A stretch of DNA of 15,674 nucleotides, from positions 1 to 15,674 of the forward strand of contig JACQXP010000144.1 in NCBI GenBank assembly GCA_016208645.1, in the 5' to 3' direction. Positions 6,414 through 13,334 of this stretch are shown piece by piece; within the stretch, counting starts at the first letter, position 1, and each line of letters starts with the position of its first letter. The DNA is from Candidatus Methylomirabilota bacterium. Its GTDB lineage: Bacteria; Methylomirabilota; Methylomirabilia; Methylomirabilales; 2-02-FULL-66-22. The position numbers were made by a program, and so were the translations under genes. Below the pieces are notes generated by a model that was given only the letters and a program-made list of their open reading frames with translations, did not search any database and was not told the DNA's origin.

Positions 6414-6548
6414 TCAGACGTATCCGTATTTCCGGAGGATCACGAACGTCACCGCCACGATGGCGAGTCCCAGGTAGACGAGCAGCAGGAGCTTCCCCAG
6501 CCGCCGGTTCGGCCATCGCCCGGGGGAATGGGCCGGACTCGTGGTCAC
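6414..6548 (-). CDS. Small membrane protein, 44 residues
   Basis: A short gene preceding the DUF420 gene. The protein has a basic N-terminal half (RWPNRRLGK, about 11-19) followed by one transmembrane helix (about 20-38, LLLLVYLGLAIVAVTFVIL) and a RKYGYV tail, predicting a single-span protein. The GTG start (6546-6548) has a strong AAGGAG 5 bp upstream, and a TTGACA-type promoter lies about 55-80 bp upstream, so expression is well supported despite the size. Tiny membrane proteins often accompany oxidase assembly genes, and the neighbouring DUF420 gene fits that, but I do not recognise the family. Confidence 0.7.
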   Translation of the reverse strand: MTTSPAHSPGRWPNRRLGKLLLLVYLGLAIVAVTFVILRKYGYV

Positions 6549-6602
6549 GGCTTCTCCTTGCAGGTCAACACGTCCGGGTCCCCTCGCGGGAAATGCGGCC
6601 GG

Positions 6603-6631
6603 AGTCTACGGGGTGCACGTCGGCCTGTCAA
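6603..6631 (-). promoter_or_regulatory. Sigma70-type promoter for the small membrane protein/DUF420 operon
   Basis: On the minus strand a perfect TTGACA (6626-6631) is followed after exactly 17 bp by TAGACT (6603-6608, four of six matches). A transcript would begin near 6596, about 48 bases ahead of the GTG at 6548. This is the best promoter match I found in the window. Confidence 0.6.
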
Positions 6632-6795
6632 GGATTGGGCGGGTCGAAGAAGCGGCGGAAGGCATCCCCGATGTGCGTGGCGTGCTCCAGCATCTCCCGG
6701 ACGGTGAAATTCTCACCGTTGCGTTTCCATGTGGGGCTGCCCTTGGCAGCGAGACATTCACAGAGATGAGTTTCATCCACGGGTCCCCCTTGCAT
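6628..6795 (-). CDS. Small hypothetical protein, about 50-55 residues
   Basis: An open frame in the otherwise empty stretch between the DUF420 promoter and the plus-strand aldolase gene. From ATG 6793-6795 it encodes 55 residues; a GTG at 6778-6780 preceded by AAGGGGG would give 50 and has the better ribosome binding site. The product is soluble and charged, with a Cys-x-Cys pair (HLCECL) near the start and a LEHATHIGDAFRRFF helix near the end. Its composition looks like real protein rather than a GC-rich shadow, but I recognise no family. The stop touches the -35 box of the downstream promoter. Confidence 0.35.
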   Translation of the reverse strand: MQGGPVDETHLCECLAAKGSPTWKRNGENFTVREMLEHATHIGDAFRRFFDPPNP

Positions 6796-6941
6796 CGAGC
6801 AGCTCGCGCCGGTGAGAGGAGCGGGAGGGCCCGTCGCGGGCGGTCGCATGTAGTCAGAGCGGCCGCCAGCCTTTAGACACCCGCCACCCCCGGAACGATT
6901 CGGCCGCCTCCCCACCGGAGACCCCGGCCCGATATGGGCTG

Positions 6942-6970
6942 TTGCAATCTGCCGCCAGAACGATTATACG
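6942..6970 (+). promoter_or_regulatory. Candidate promoter of the plus-strand aldolase gene
   Basis: TTGCAA (6942-6947) and TATACG (6965-6970) are 17 bp apart, each with four of six consensus bases. They lie about 100 bp upstream of the only plus-strand gene. By-eye prediction only. The rest of 6796-7066 shows nothing else I can support. Confidence 0.35.
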
Positions 6971-7066
6971 TTCCCCCGGAAAGATGAGCAACGCCCAAGC
7001 CAGACATGAGCCGCTCTCGCCAGGTCCGGGCCGCCCGGACCCGCGAGGACACTCAGGAGGATCCCG

Positions 7067-8203
7067 ATGACGACGCGTCCCCCGGCCGAAGTTGGCATGC
7101 CCCTGGATGCCGTGGACACTCCTGCCCTCTTGCTGGACCTCGACGCCTTCGAGCGGAACATCGCGCGCCTAGCGGGCACCGTGGCCGGCATCGGTCCCGG
7201 TACCGGCGTCCGCCTGCGTCCCCATGCCAAGAGCCATAAGTGTCCCGTGATTGCATTGCGCCAGATGGCCAGCGGGGCGGTGGGGGTCTGTTGCCAGAAG
7301 GTGAGCGAGGCCGAGGCCATGGTCTACGGCGGAGTTCCCGACGTGCTGGTGAGCAACCAGATCGTGGGGGCACCCAAGATCGCGCGCCTGGTCGCCCTCG
7401 CCAAGCAGGCGCGCGTGGCGGTGTGCGCGGACGACGCTGCCAACGTGGCCGCCCTGAACGAAGCCGCCACCGCCTTCGGGGTGCGCCTGCCGGTCCTGAT
7501 CGAGATCAATGTGGGGGCGGACCGCTGCGGGGTGGAGCCGGGCGAACCGGTCCTCGCCTTAGCCAAACAGATCGCCGCGTCGCCGGGGTTACGGTTCGGG
7601 GGGCTTCAGGCCTACCAGGGCGCGGCCCAGCACATCCGGGACTACACCAAGCGGAAAGATGCCATTGACGCGGCGGGAGAGAAGACCCGCCGAACCGTGG
7701 AGCTGCTCGGGCGCCAGGGCCTGGCCTGCGACGTGGTCTCGGGAGCCGGGACCGGCACCTACCGGTTCGAGGCCGCGAGCCGGATCTGGAACGAGCTCCA
7801 GGCCGGCTCCTACATCTTCATGGATGCCGACTATCAGCAGAATCTGGGGCCCGACGGGAAACCGGGAGGCGAGTTCGAGCAGAGCCTCTTCGTGTACGCC
7901 ACGGTCATGAGCCGGCCGACCAAGGATCGGGGCGTCCTGGACGCGGGACTCAAGGCCGTCAGCGTGGATTCGGGGATGCCGCGGGTGGCCGGCATGCAGG
8001 ACGTGGAGTACATCCGGGCCTCGGACGAGCACGGGAAGCTCACGCTTCACGATCCGCGCCGCGCCCTCTCCGTGGGGAGCAAGCTCCGTCTCATCCCCGG
8101 GCACTGCGACCCCACGGTCAATCTGTACGACTGGTACGTATGCTACCGAAACAATCGGGTCGAGGCCCTTTGGCCCATCAGCGCGCGTGGGGCAACCCTG
8201 TAA
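7067..8203 (+). CDS. D-threonine aldolase/D-serine dehydratase family (DSD1-like), PLP- and metal-dependent
   Basis: A 378-residue fold-type III PLP enzyme. The N-terminal alanine-racemase-like barrel begins with DTPALLLDLDAFERN (17-31) and carries the PLP lysine in RPHAKSHK (Lys55). A C-terminal beta domain ends with PGHCDPTVNLYD, where His346 and Asp348 form an H-x-D metal site. As I recall, D-threonine aldolases use His and Asp here, whereas eukaryotic D-serine dehydratases use His and Cys, so D-threonine aldolase (D-threonine to glycine plus acetaldehyde) or the related beta-hydroxyaspartate aldolase is favoured. The ATG has a perfect AGGAGG 6 bp upstream. It is the only plus-strand gene in the window and appears monocistronic. 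The exact beta-hydroxy-D-amino-acid substrate cannot be read from the sequence. Confidence 0.85.
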   Translation: MTTRPPAEVGMPLDAVDTPALLLDLDAFERNIARLAGTVAGIGPGTGVRLRPHAKSHKCPVIALRQMASGAVGVCCQKVSEAEAMVYGGVPDVLVSNQIVGAPKIARLVALAKQARVAVCADDAANVAALNEAATAFGVRLPVLIEINVGADRCGVEPGEPVLALAKQIAASPGLRFGGLQAYQGAAQHIRDYTKRKDAIDAAGEKTRRTVELLGRQGLACDVVSGAGTGTYRFEAASRIWNELQAGSYIFMDADYQQNLGPDGKPGGEFEQSLFVYATVMSRPTKDRGVLDAGLKAVSVDSGMPRVAGMQDVEYIRASDEHGKLTLHDPRRALSVGSKLRLIPGHCDPTVNLYDWYVCYRNNRVEALWPISARGATL

Positions 8204-8300
8204 TTCCCCGATCGTCGGGAGGGTCTCCCGTCCACCCGCCGTGTCCATCCGCCTGCCCCGGCTTCAGGTCTCATTGTGAGGTCATTTCGGTTTGGGGTTT

Positions 8301-8359
8301 GGGGTCAGGCCTTTATAATTTGCTTTTCGATGAATAGCAAATTATCAAGGCCTGACCCC
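8301..8359. repeat. Near-perfect 23-bp inverted repeat (REP-like hairpin)
   Basis: Arms at 8301-8323 and 8337-8359 match at 22 of 23 positions around a 13-base loop. Each arm starts GGGGTCAGGCCTT and continues into an A+T-rich inner half. It lies in the convergent spacer between the aldolase gene and the metallopeptidase gene and could act as a bidirectional terminator. The GGGGTCAGG outer end resembles REP-type palindromes linked to REP-associated Y1 transposases in environmental genomes (recalled from memory). A direct TTTGGGG duplication (8291-8304) adjoins the left arm. No transposase is present in the window. Confidence 0.85.
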
Positions 8360-8393
8360 AGAAGCTGACCCAATTCCCCATCGAACGGAGGTG

Positions 8394-8771
8394 TCATTCG
8401 TAGCCCGCGTCGGACAGTTCGTCCTCGCCGAGGCCGAAGTGATGGCCGATCTCGTGCATCAGGGTGATGCGGATCTCCTTCCGGATCTCCCGCCGGGTGC
8501 GGGCGGCCGCCTCGATGGGCCGCTGGTAGATGACGATCCGGTCCGGCAGGACGCTCCCATACCAGGTTCCCCGCTGGGTCTGGGGCACCCCCTGGTAGAG
8601 GCCGAAGAGCGTTCGGCCCGGCTCGATCCCCGCGACCTCCAGATCCTCCCGGGTCGGCGCGCTCTCGACCATCACTTCCACGTTTTCCAGGCGCTCGAGG
8701 AAACGCGGCGGTAACGACTCCACCGCCTGCGAGACGAGCTTCTCAAATTCGGCCCGGCTCAGGCGCGGCAT
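8394..8771 (-). CDS. Minimal zincin metallopeptidase family protein
   Basis: A 125-residue protein of the small HExxH family (Pfam Zincin_1 type). The C-terminus contains HEIGHHFGLGEDE, with zinc ligands His106 and His110, catalytic Glu107, and an acidic third ligand at Glu116 or Asp117 after the conserved Gly113. The N-terminal part has the RAEFEKLVSQAVESLPPRF segment and VEVMVESAPT strand of this family, and IYQRPIE precedes the active-site helix. Length equals the family's usual length and no signal peptide is seen, so it is cytoplasmic. Such proteins have a minimal zinc-protease fold, but no substrate is known. AGGAGGAGGG lies upstream of the ATG. The gene stands alone between two repeat-bearing spacers. 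Confidence 0.87.
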   Translation of the reverse strand: MPRLSRAEFEKLVSQAVESLPPRFLERLENVEVMVESAPTREDLEVAGIEPGRTLFGLYQGVPQTQRGTWYGSVLPDRIVIYQRPIEAAARTRREIRKEIRITLMHEIGHHFGLGEDELSDAGYE

Positions 8772-8841
8772 TCCACACCCTCCTCCTGCCGCCCCTCCGC
8801 CCTTCCCTTTCCGCGGTCACGCTCCGCACGGCCTCCTCGTA

Positions 8842-9087
8842 CTAGCCCGCATTATTCACGAACGGACCCGTGAATTCTCCGGATCATAATGACCAATGAC
8901 CAATTTCCAATGACCAATGATGGTGGGGCACCCATCGCACCTCGCCCGCCCCGGGCGGTGCGATGGGTCCCGCAGCGCGCCGTCACGGGGCTTCACGGAA
9001 ATCCCATCCGCAATTGGTCATTGGCCATTGGGGTTTGGTCATTCCCCGTGATTATTCGCGAACATGTTCGCGAATAATCCGGGCTAG
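8842..9087. mobile_element. MITE-like 246-bp imperfect hairpin element with inverted heptamer arrays
   Basis: The ends (8842-8863 and 9066-9087) are inverted repeats matching at 20 of 22 positions, each beginning CTAGCCCG. Inside each end is a smaller palindrome: ATTCACG-8-CGTGAAT at 8854-8875 and a perfect 28-bp palindrome at 9051-9078. Next come heptamer arrays in opposite orientation: TGACCAA-type units from 8890 to 8917, and the complement TTGGTCA-type units from 9014 to 9041. The centre (8931-8948 with 8952-8967) is a GC-rich hairpin with arms reading CCCATCGCACC. No gene is inside. The terminal CTAG could be a target duplication. The right end contains the rhomboid stop codon. Mobility is inferred from structure only. 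Confidence 0.72.
9051..9078. repeat. Perfect 28-bp palindrome
   Basis: Half-site ATTATTCGCGAACA (9051-9064) is followed immediately by its exact reverse complement (9065-9078) with no spacer. It forms the right subterminal part of the 8842-9087 element and lies 5 bp past the rhomboid stop, so it could also form a cruciform or protect the transcript end. The equivalent left-end palindrome is shorter and interrupted. Confidence 0.9.
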
Positions 9088-9779
9088 ACCCGGCGTCGCT
9101 GCCAGCCCCAGGGCACTGTCCGTCGCTTGAAGAGACCCACGAGGAGCATGCCGATGGCGAATCCGCCGATGTGGGCGAACCACGCCACCCCGCCTCCCTG
9201 GAAGTTGAACGTCAGCAGGCCGTTGAAGAGCTGCACGACGATCCAGAATCCCAGCACGATCACGGCCGGGATCTCCGTCACCTGGGTGAAGAACCCCAGC
9301 GGGATCAACGTCAGGACCCTGGCGTGCGGGAACAGCAACAGGTAGGCCCCCAGCACCCCGGAGATGGCGCCGCTGGCCCCGACCATCGGGACGCGGGAGG
9401 CCGGGTCGGGAAGGATCTGGGCAACCGCTGCCCCCAGGCCGGACAGGAGATAGAAGATCGTGAACCGGACCTTCCCCATGGAGTCCTCGACGTTGTTGCC
9501 GAAGATCCACAGGTACAGCATGTTGCCCGCGAAGTGGAAGAACCCTGCGTGGACGAACATCGAGGTGAAGAGGGTGAGCTCCGGCGAGAAGGCACGCCCC
9601 ACGACCTGGCACGCCCCCGTCATGCCGCAGGGGATCAGGCCGTAGTAGAAGATGAACCGCTGGCCGGCCAATGGCCCCAGCAGGAACTCCTTGAGATAGA
9701 CGTAGGCATTCAGGCCGATGATGACCAGCGTCACCACGGGCGCGCGGCTGGTGGGAAGGTTATCCTTCAGCGGAATCAT
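9084..9779 (-). CDS. Rhomboid family intramembrane serine protease
   Basis: A 231-residue polytopic membrane protein of the bacterial rhomboid family with about six hydrophobic segments. Hallmarks are the HAGFFHFAGNMLYLWIFG block (77-94) with conserved His and Asn, the catalytic GASG (Ser136) and the catalytic His203 in WFAHIGGFAIG. These residues form the Ser-His dyad that cleaves membrane-embedded substrates. The N-terminus MIPLKDNLPT is a usual start for this subgroup. The loop after helix 1 (about 35-70) is long, as in its relatives. The ATG at 9777-9779 lacks a strong ribosome binding site. The TAG stop lies within the terminal CTAG of the adjacent repeat element, so its last few basic residues may have been altered by the insertion. 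It lies 30 bp downstream of the YhaM-like gene, so co-transcription is likely. Confidence 0.93.
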   Translation of the reverse strand: MIPLKDNLPTSRAPVVTLVIIGLNAYVYLKEFLLGPLAGQRFIFYYGLIPCGMTGACQVVGRAFSPELTLFTSMFVHAGFFHFAGNMLYLWIFGNNVEDSMGKVRFTIFYLLSGLGAAVAQILPDPASRVPMVGASGAISGVLGAYLLLFPHARVLTLIPLGFFTQVTEIPAVIVLGFWIVVQLFNGLLTFNFQGGGVAWFAHIGGFAIGMLLVGLFKRRTVPWGWQRRRV

Positions 9780-9809
9780 GCGGGTCTCGTGCGGCGACGG
9801 GATGCCATC

Positions 9810-10790
9810 CTACTGGCCGGGCGGGGCCTCGCCGGACTCTCCTCCCCCGAAATAGAGGTACCGATCCAGGGACCTGTTGAACTGGGTCCAGCCGGGATGC
9901 TGCGGATCAGGGTGGCTCTGCGCGAAATTGAGGAACGAGTTGATCTTGCCGTCCAGGTCCTCCGCGTAATGCAAGACCAGGGCCTCGAGGGTCTTGGGCC
10001 GCTTGGGCGACCCCCATTCCAGCTCGCCGTGGTGGCTGAGGATGCAGTGGAGCAGCCGCTGTGCCAGGGGTTCCGGGAAGTCTGGGATGGCGCGGATCCG
10101 CTCCTCGACCAACAGCGCCCCCAGGGTGATGTGACCCAGCAGGCGCCCCGCGTCGGTGTAGTCGAAGACCCGATCCCAGGTCAGCTCGCGCACCTTGCCC
10201 ACGTCGTGCAGAATCGCCGCCGCCAGGAGGAGGTCGCGGTCCAGTGCCGGGTAATACTCGGCCAGGAGACCACAGACCCCCACCACCGACACCGTGTGTT
10301 CCAGAAGGCCCCCCAGGACTGCGTGGTGGATGTTCTTGGCGGCCGGCGCGGCGGCAAAGGCGGCGACGAAGGCCTCGTCCGCCAAGAGGTCGCGGAGCAG
10401 GGATCGCAGGTGCGGCTCCTGGATGCCATCCACCACCTGCCGGAGGCGCGTGAGAAGCGCGGCCGGGTCCTGCGCGCTGCGAGGGAGATAGTCCTCCAGC
10501 GCGACCTCCTCGGCCGCGGCCTTGCGCAGGCGTGTGAGGGTGAGCTGGGGTTCCCGCTGGTACGTGCCGAGCAGGCCCTGCACCTTCACGATGTCGCCCT
10601 CGGCCAGGCCCTGGCTGGCTTCCTCCACCCCCTCCCACATCACGGCCGGCACCTGGCCGGTGCGGTCCGCCAGGACGAGGGTGAGGTACGGCTCGCCGCT
10701 CCGCCGCTGGCGCACCTCGACCTGCTTGGCCAGGAAGTACGAGGTCACCGGCTCCCCCTCGATCAGGTCGGCAACGAACGCTTTCCCCAT
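9810..10790 (-). CDS. YhaM-family 3'-5' exonuclease (OB-fold plus HD domain)
   Basis: A 326-residue protein with an N-terminal OB-fold nucleic-acid-binding domain (about 15-90: VTSYFLAKQVEVRQRRSGEPYLTLVLADRTG, split here only by convention, then DIVKVQGLLGTYQ) and a C-terminal HD phosphohydrolase domain. Metal-binding residues include His165 in GGLLEHTVSV, His195-Asp196 in AAILHDVGK, His220 in LLGHITLG and the ILSHHGELEWGSPK block; HYAEDLDGKI closes the site. This two-domain order and length match Bacillus YhaM, a metal-dependent 3'-5' exoribonuclease that also acts on DNA. GAGGAG lies just ahead of the ATG. The 121 bp before it hold no clear promoter. It is followed by the rhomboid gene after 30 bp. 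Confidence 0.9.
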   Translation of the reverse strand: MGKAFVADLIEGEPVTSYFLAKQVEVRQRRSGEPYLTLVLADRTGQVPAVMWEGVEEASQGLAEGDIVKVQGLLGTYQREPQLTLTRLRKAAAEEVALEDYLPRSAQDPAALLTRLRQVVDGIQEPHLRSLLRDLLADEAFVAAFAAAPAAKNIHHAVLGGLLEHTVSVVGVCGLLAEYYPALDRDLLLAAAILHDVGKVRELTWDRVFDYTDAGRLLGHITLGALLVEERIRAIPDFPEPLAQRLLHCILSHHGELEWGSPKRPKTLEALVLHYAEDLDGKINSFLNFAQSHPDPQHPGWTQFNRSLDRYLYFGGGESGEAPPGQ

Positions 10791-10911
10791 GGGCTCCTCG
10801 GGTCCTTGTTACCAGAATCGCTGGAGGGGCGCAAGGCCGAAACGCGGGCCGAACCCCCGCCCCGACTCAGCCCGAAAATCTCACCGCTCCCGCACTGTTT
10901 GGGCTCAGGAC

Positions 10912-11625
10912 TCACCGCTTGGGTTCGATGAGGGGGACGAAGCGGACGGGGGCTACGCTTCTGGTGACGAGGCGCCCATGCGCCTTCCGGCCCTGGAGGA
11001 GCTCCTGATACCCGGAGGCCACGTCCACGGGAATGACCAGCCGGCCGCCCTCCTTGAGCTGGGCGATCAGGGCTTGCGGGATGTGCGTGGCGCCGGCCGT
11101 GACGATGATGGCGTCGAAGGGGGCCTGGTCCGGCCAGCCCTGATAGCCATCCCCCGCCCTGACTTCCACATTGGTGTACCCCAGGGCCTTGAGTCGAGCC
11201 CTGGCGCTCGCCGCCAGCCCGGGCAGGATCTCGATCGTGTAGACCTGCTTCACGAGTTCCGCCAGGACGGCTGCCTGGTACCCGGACCCCGTCCCGACCT
11301 CCAGCACTCGCTCCGGTCCCCGGAGTTCCAAGAGCTGCGTCATCAGGGCCACGATGTAGGGCTGGGAGATCGTCTGGCCCTCGTCGATGGGGAGGGGGCG
11401 GTCCGCATACGCCTCACCCGCCAGGGCCGGGCGGACGAAGCGGTGGCGCGGGATCCTGCCCAGGGCCCACAGGACGCGGGCGTCCGTGATGTCCCGGGCC
11501 TTGAGCTGGTGCTCCACCATCTGCTGGCGGGCCCGCGCGAAGGCCGCCTCGTCCTCTGCGGCCGCGGGAGGCGCCAGCGCCAGACACCCCGCGGCGATGA
11601 TCCAGAACAGGCATCTCCGACGCAT
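10912..11625 (-). CDS. pcm: Protein-L-isoaspartate O-methyltransferase with N-terminal signal peptide
   Basis: A 237-residue protein. Residues 28-237 are a PCMT domain: MVEHQLKARDITDARVL, GQTISQPYIVALM, the SAM-binding RVLEVGTGSGYQAAVLAEL (107-125), VRAGDGYQGWPDQAPFDAI and VTAGATHIPQAL. PCMT repairs isoaspartyl residues using S-adenosylmethionine. Residues 1-23 form a signal peptide: basic MRRR, a hydrophobic core, and a cleavage site after an Ala-Ala-Ala motif before EDEA; a weak lipobox ends at Cys14. The ATG (11623-11625) and a GTG two codons upstream both sit suitably behind GGAGGG. The frame stays open a further 51 codons upstream, but that part lies in the heptamer repeat and is not protein-like. 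Export of a SAM-dependent enzyme is unusual. Confidence 0.88.
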   Translation of the reverse strand: MRRRCLFWIIAAGCLALAPPAAAEDEAAFARARQQMVEHQLKARDITDARVLWALGRIPRHRFVRPALAGEAYADRPLPIDEGQTISQPYIVALMTQLLELRGPERVLEVGTGSGYQAAVLAELVKQVYTIEILPGLAASARARLKALGYTNVEVRAGDGYQGWPDQAPFDAIIVTAGATHIPQALIAQLKEGGRLVIPVDVASGYQELLQGRKAHGRLVTRSVAPVRFVPLIEPKR

Positions 11626-11647
11626 ACTCACGACGCCCTCCGGGCCA

Positions 11648-11777
11648 ATGGAAAATGGAAAACCGACAACGGACAACGGAAAATGAAAAACAACTCGAAA
11701 CACATGCAGCCCGCCGCCATGCCGGAGGTCTTGCTCGTCCAATGTCCGTTTTACATTGTCGGTTTGAAAATTTTTCA
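11648..11777. repeat. Imperfect hairpin made of inverted heptamer arrays
   Basis: The left arm (11648-11689) is six consecutive degenerate heptamers, beginning with two identical ATGGAAA units and passing through ACCGACA and ACGGACA. The right arm (11743-11777) is five heptamers in the complementary orientation, including TGTCCGT and TGTCGGT, so the arms pair imperfectly around a 53-base centre. The plan repeats that of 8842-9087 with different words. It fills the spacer between the acyl-CoA ligase stop and the pcm start and ends one base short of the ligase stop codon. Local A+T content is far above that of the neighbours. Confidence 0.75.
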
Positions 11778-11778
11778 T

Positions 11779-13296
11779 TCAGGTCATCGTCTTGAGTTGT
11801 GCCTTGAGGATCTTGCCCGTGGCCGTCCTGGGGAGCTGGGACACGATGGCGATCGCGCGCGGGACCTTGTAGTTGGCCAACCGCTGCCGGCACCACTGGA
11901 GCAGCTCCTGCGTGTCGGCCTGCTGGCCGTCCCGGAGGACCACCAGGGCCTTGGGCACCTCGCCCCGCACCGGATCCAGGAGGCCGATCACCGCCGCCTC
12001 CGCCACGGCCGGGTGACTCGCCAGCGCCAGTTCCACCTCGCGCGGATAGACATTGAGGCCGCCCACCAGGATCAGGTCCTTCTTGCGATCCACGATGTAG
12101 TAGTAGCCGTCCTGGTCCACCCGCCCCAGGTCGCCGGTGTGGTACCAGCCGTCGCGCAGGACCTCGGCCGTCTCGGCCGGCCGGTTGAGATACCCCTGCA
12201 TCACGTTGGGACCGCGCGCCAGGATCTCCCCGATCCCTCCCGGCGGCAGGGGGTGTCCCTCCGCGTCCACGATCCGGAGTTCCACCTGGGGGATGGCGGG
12301 CCCCACCGACCCGACCTTGCGCACCCCCAGGGGCGGGTTCACCGTCAGGACCGGCGCGCACTCCGTCGGCCCGTACCCCTCGTAGATGGGCACGCCGTGC
12401 TTCGCCTCGAATGCCTCCAGGACGGCCGGCGGCAGCGGCGCCCCGCCGGAGATGCACAGGTGCCACGACGAGAAATCCAGCGGGGGGCGGGGCAGGCTGG
12501 CGAGGACCGCGAACATGGTCGGGACGCCCGCGAAGAGCGTCACGCGGTGCTCGGCGATGGCCTTCAGCGTGAGATCCGGGGCGAAGCGGGGCTCCACCAC
12601 GATGGTCGCCCCCACGCTGAGGGGTTCCAGGAACATGACGGTGGCGGCGAAGGCGTGAAACATGGGCAGCACGGTGAGGAACACGTCCTCCTCGGTCACG
12701 TGCAGGATCTCGCGGAAGCTCTGGATGTTGGCCAGGAGATTCCGGTGCGTGAGCATCGCCCCCTTGGGCCGCCCGGTGGTCCCCGAGGTGTAGAGGCAGG
12801 CGGCGACATCCCCCCCGTCCACCTCGGGAGGGACCATCCCCCGCGGGAGGTCCCCGGGCGGCGTCCCGAGGGCCAGGTCACCCGCCTGCAGGCTGGTGGA
12901 GGCGGTGGCATCCAGGACCAGGGCCGGTACGGCGCGTCCCAGGCCTTCCCGCGCGGCCCGCAGGATCGGGTAGGTCATTTCAATGCAGACCATGGCCGCC
13001 GGCGTCGCATCCTCCAAGACGTACCGGACCTCCTCCGCCTTCAGGAGAGGATTCAAGGGAACGACCGTGGCCCCGGCCGCCAGGATGCCGAAGTAGCCCA
13101 CGCCGAATTCCGGCGCATTCGGGAGCATCAGGATCACCCGATCGCCCCGACGGGCGCCCACGCCCTGGAGGAGCCGCCCCAGGCTTCCCGCCTTTTCGGA
13201 GAGGGCGGCATAGGACAGGCGCCGGTCCCGAAACACGAGCGCCGGCCGATGGGGAACACGGCCGGCGCTTGCGGCGAGCATGTCCAGCAGGGTCAT
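11779..13296 (-). CDS. AMP-forming acyl-CoA ligase (FadD-like)
   Basis: A 505-residue ANL-superfamily enzyme that adenylates a carboxylic acid with ATP and transfers it to CoA. All core motifs are present: the phosphate-binding loop YTSGTTGRPKG (169-179), VLPMFHAFA, a YGPTEC adenine-binding motif near 316, GWYHTGD, the hinge region DRKKDLILVGGLNVYPREVE and the C-terminal catalytic Lys495 in ATGKILK. The overall pattern is that of medium/long-chain fatty acid-CoA ligases; aryl-CoA activation for the benzoyl-CoA pathway cannot be excluded but nothing specific points to it. The ATG has GGAGACAGG directly upstream. The gene ends in the edge of the heptamer hairpin that precedes pcm and lies 85 bp after the aldolase gene. 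Confidence 0.92.
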   Translation of the reverse strand: MTLLDMLAASAGRVPHRPALVFRDRRLSYAALSEKAGSLGRLLQGVGARRGDRVILMLPNAPEFGVGYFGILAAGATVVPLNPLLKAEEVRYVLEDATPAAMVCIEMTYPILRAAREGLGRAVPALVLDATASTSLQAGDLALGTPPGDLPRGMVPPEVDGGDVAACLYTSGTTGRPKGAMLTHRNLLANIQSFREILHVTEEDVFLTVLPMFHAFAATVMFLEPLSVGATIVVEPRFAPDLTLKAIAEHRVTLFAGVPTMFAVLASLPRPPLDFSSWHLCISGGAPLPPAVLEAFEAKHGVPIYEGYGPTECAPVLTVNPPLGVRKVGSVGPAIPQVELRIVDAEGHPLPPGGIGEILARGPNVMQGYLNRPAETAEVLRDGWYHTGDLGRVDQDGYYYIVDRKKDLILVGGLNVYPREVELALASHPAVAEAAVIGLLDPVRGEVPKALVVLRDGQQADTQELLQWCRQRLANYKVPRAIAIVSQLPRTATGKILKAQLKTMT

Positions 13297-13334
13297 CCTG
13301 TCTCCAGATTCCCCGACGCTACCGGTCGCACGAA

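Noticed and set aside
8206..8230. Small hairpins just after the aldolase stop
   Set aside because: Stems of 5-6 bp with no T-run; the 8301-8359 repeat is the stronger terminator candidate.
7589..8248. Minus-strand frame opposite the aldolase gene
   Set aside because: It is the complement of a clear PLP enzyme, with no supporting ribosome binding site or motif.
8888..9041. Possible CRISPR array from the repeated TGACCAA/TTGGTCA units
   Set aside because: Units are only 7 bp, contiguous and without unique spacers, and no cas genes are present.
10866..10908. Possible hairpin between pcm and the YhaM gene (CTCAGCCC/GGGCTCAG)
   Set aside because: Arms pair with mismatches, the loop is long and there is no T-run, so a terminator is not supported.
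11626..11778. 51-codon N-terminal extension of the pcm frame
   Set aside because: It lies in the heptamer hairpin; the signal peptide and ribosome binding site point to the later start.
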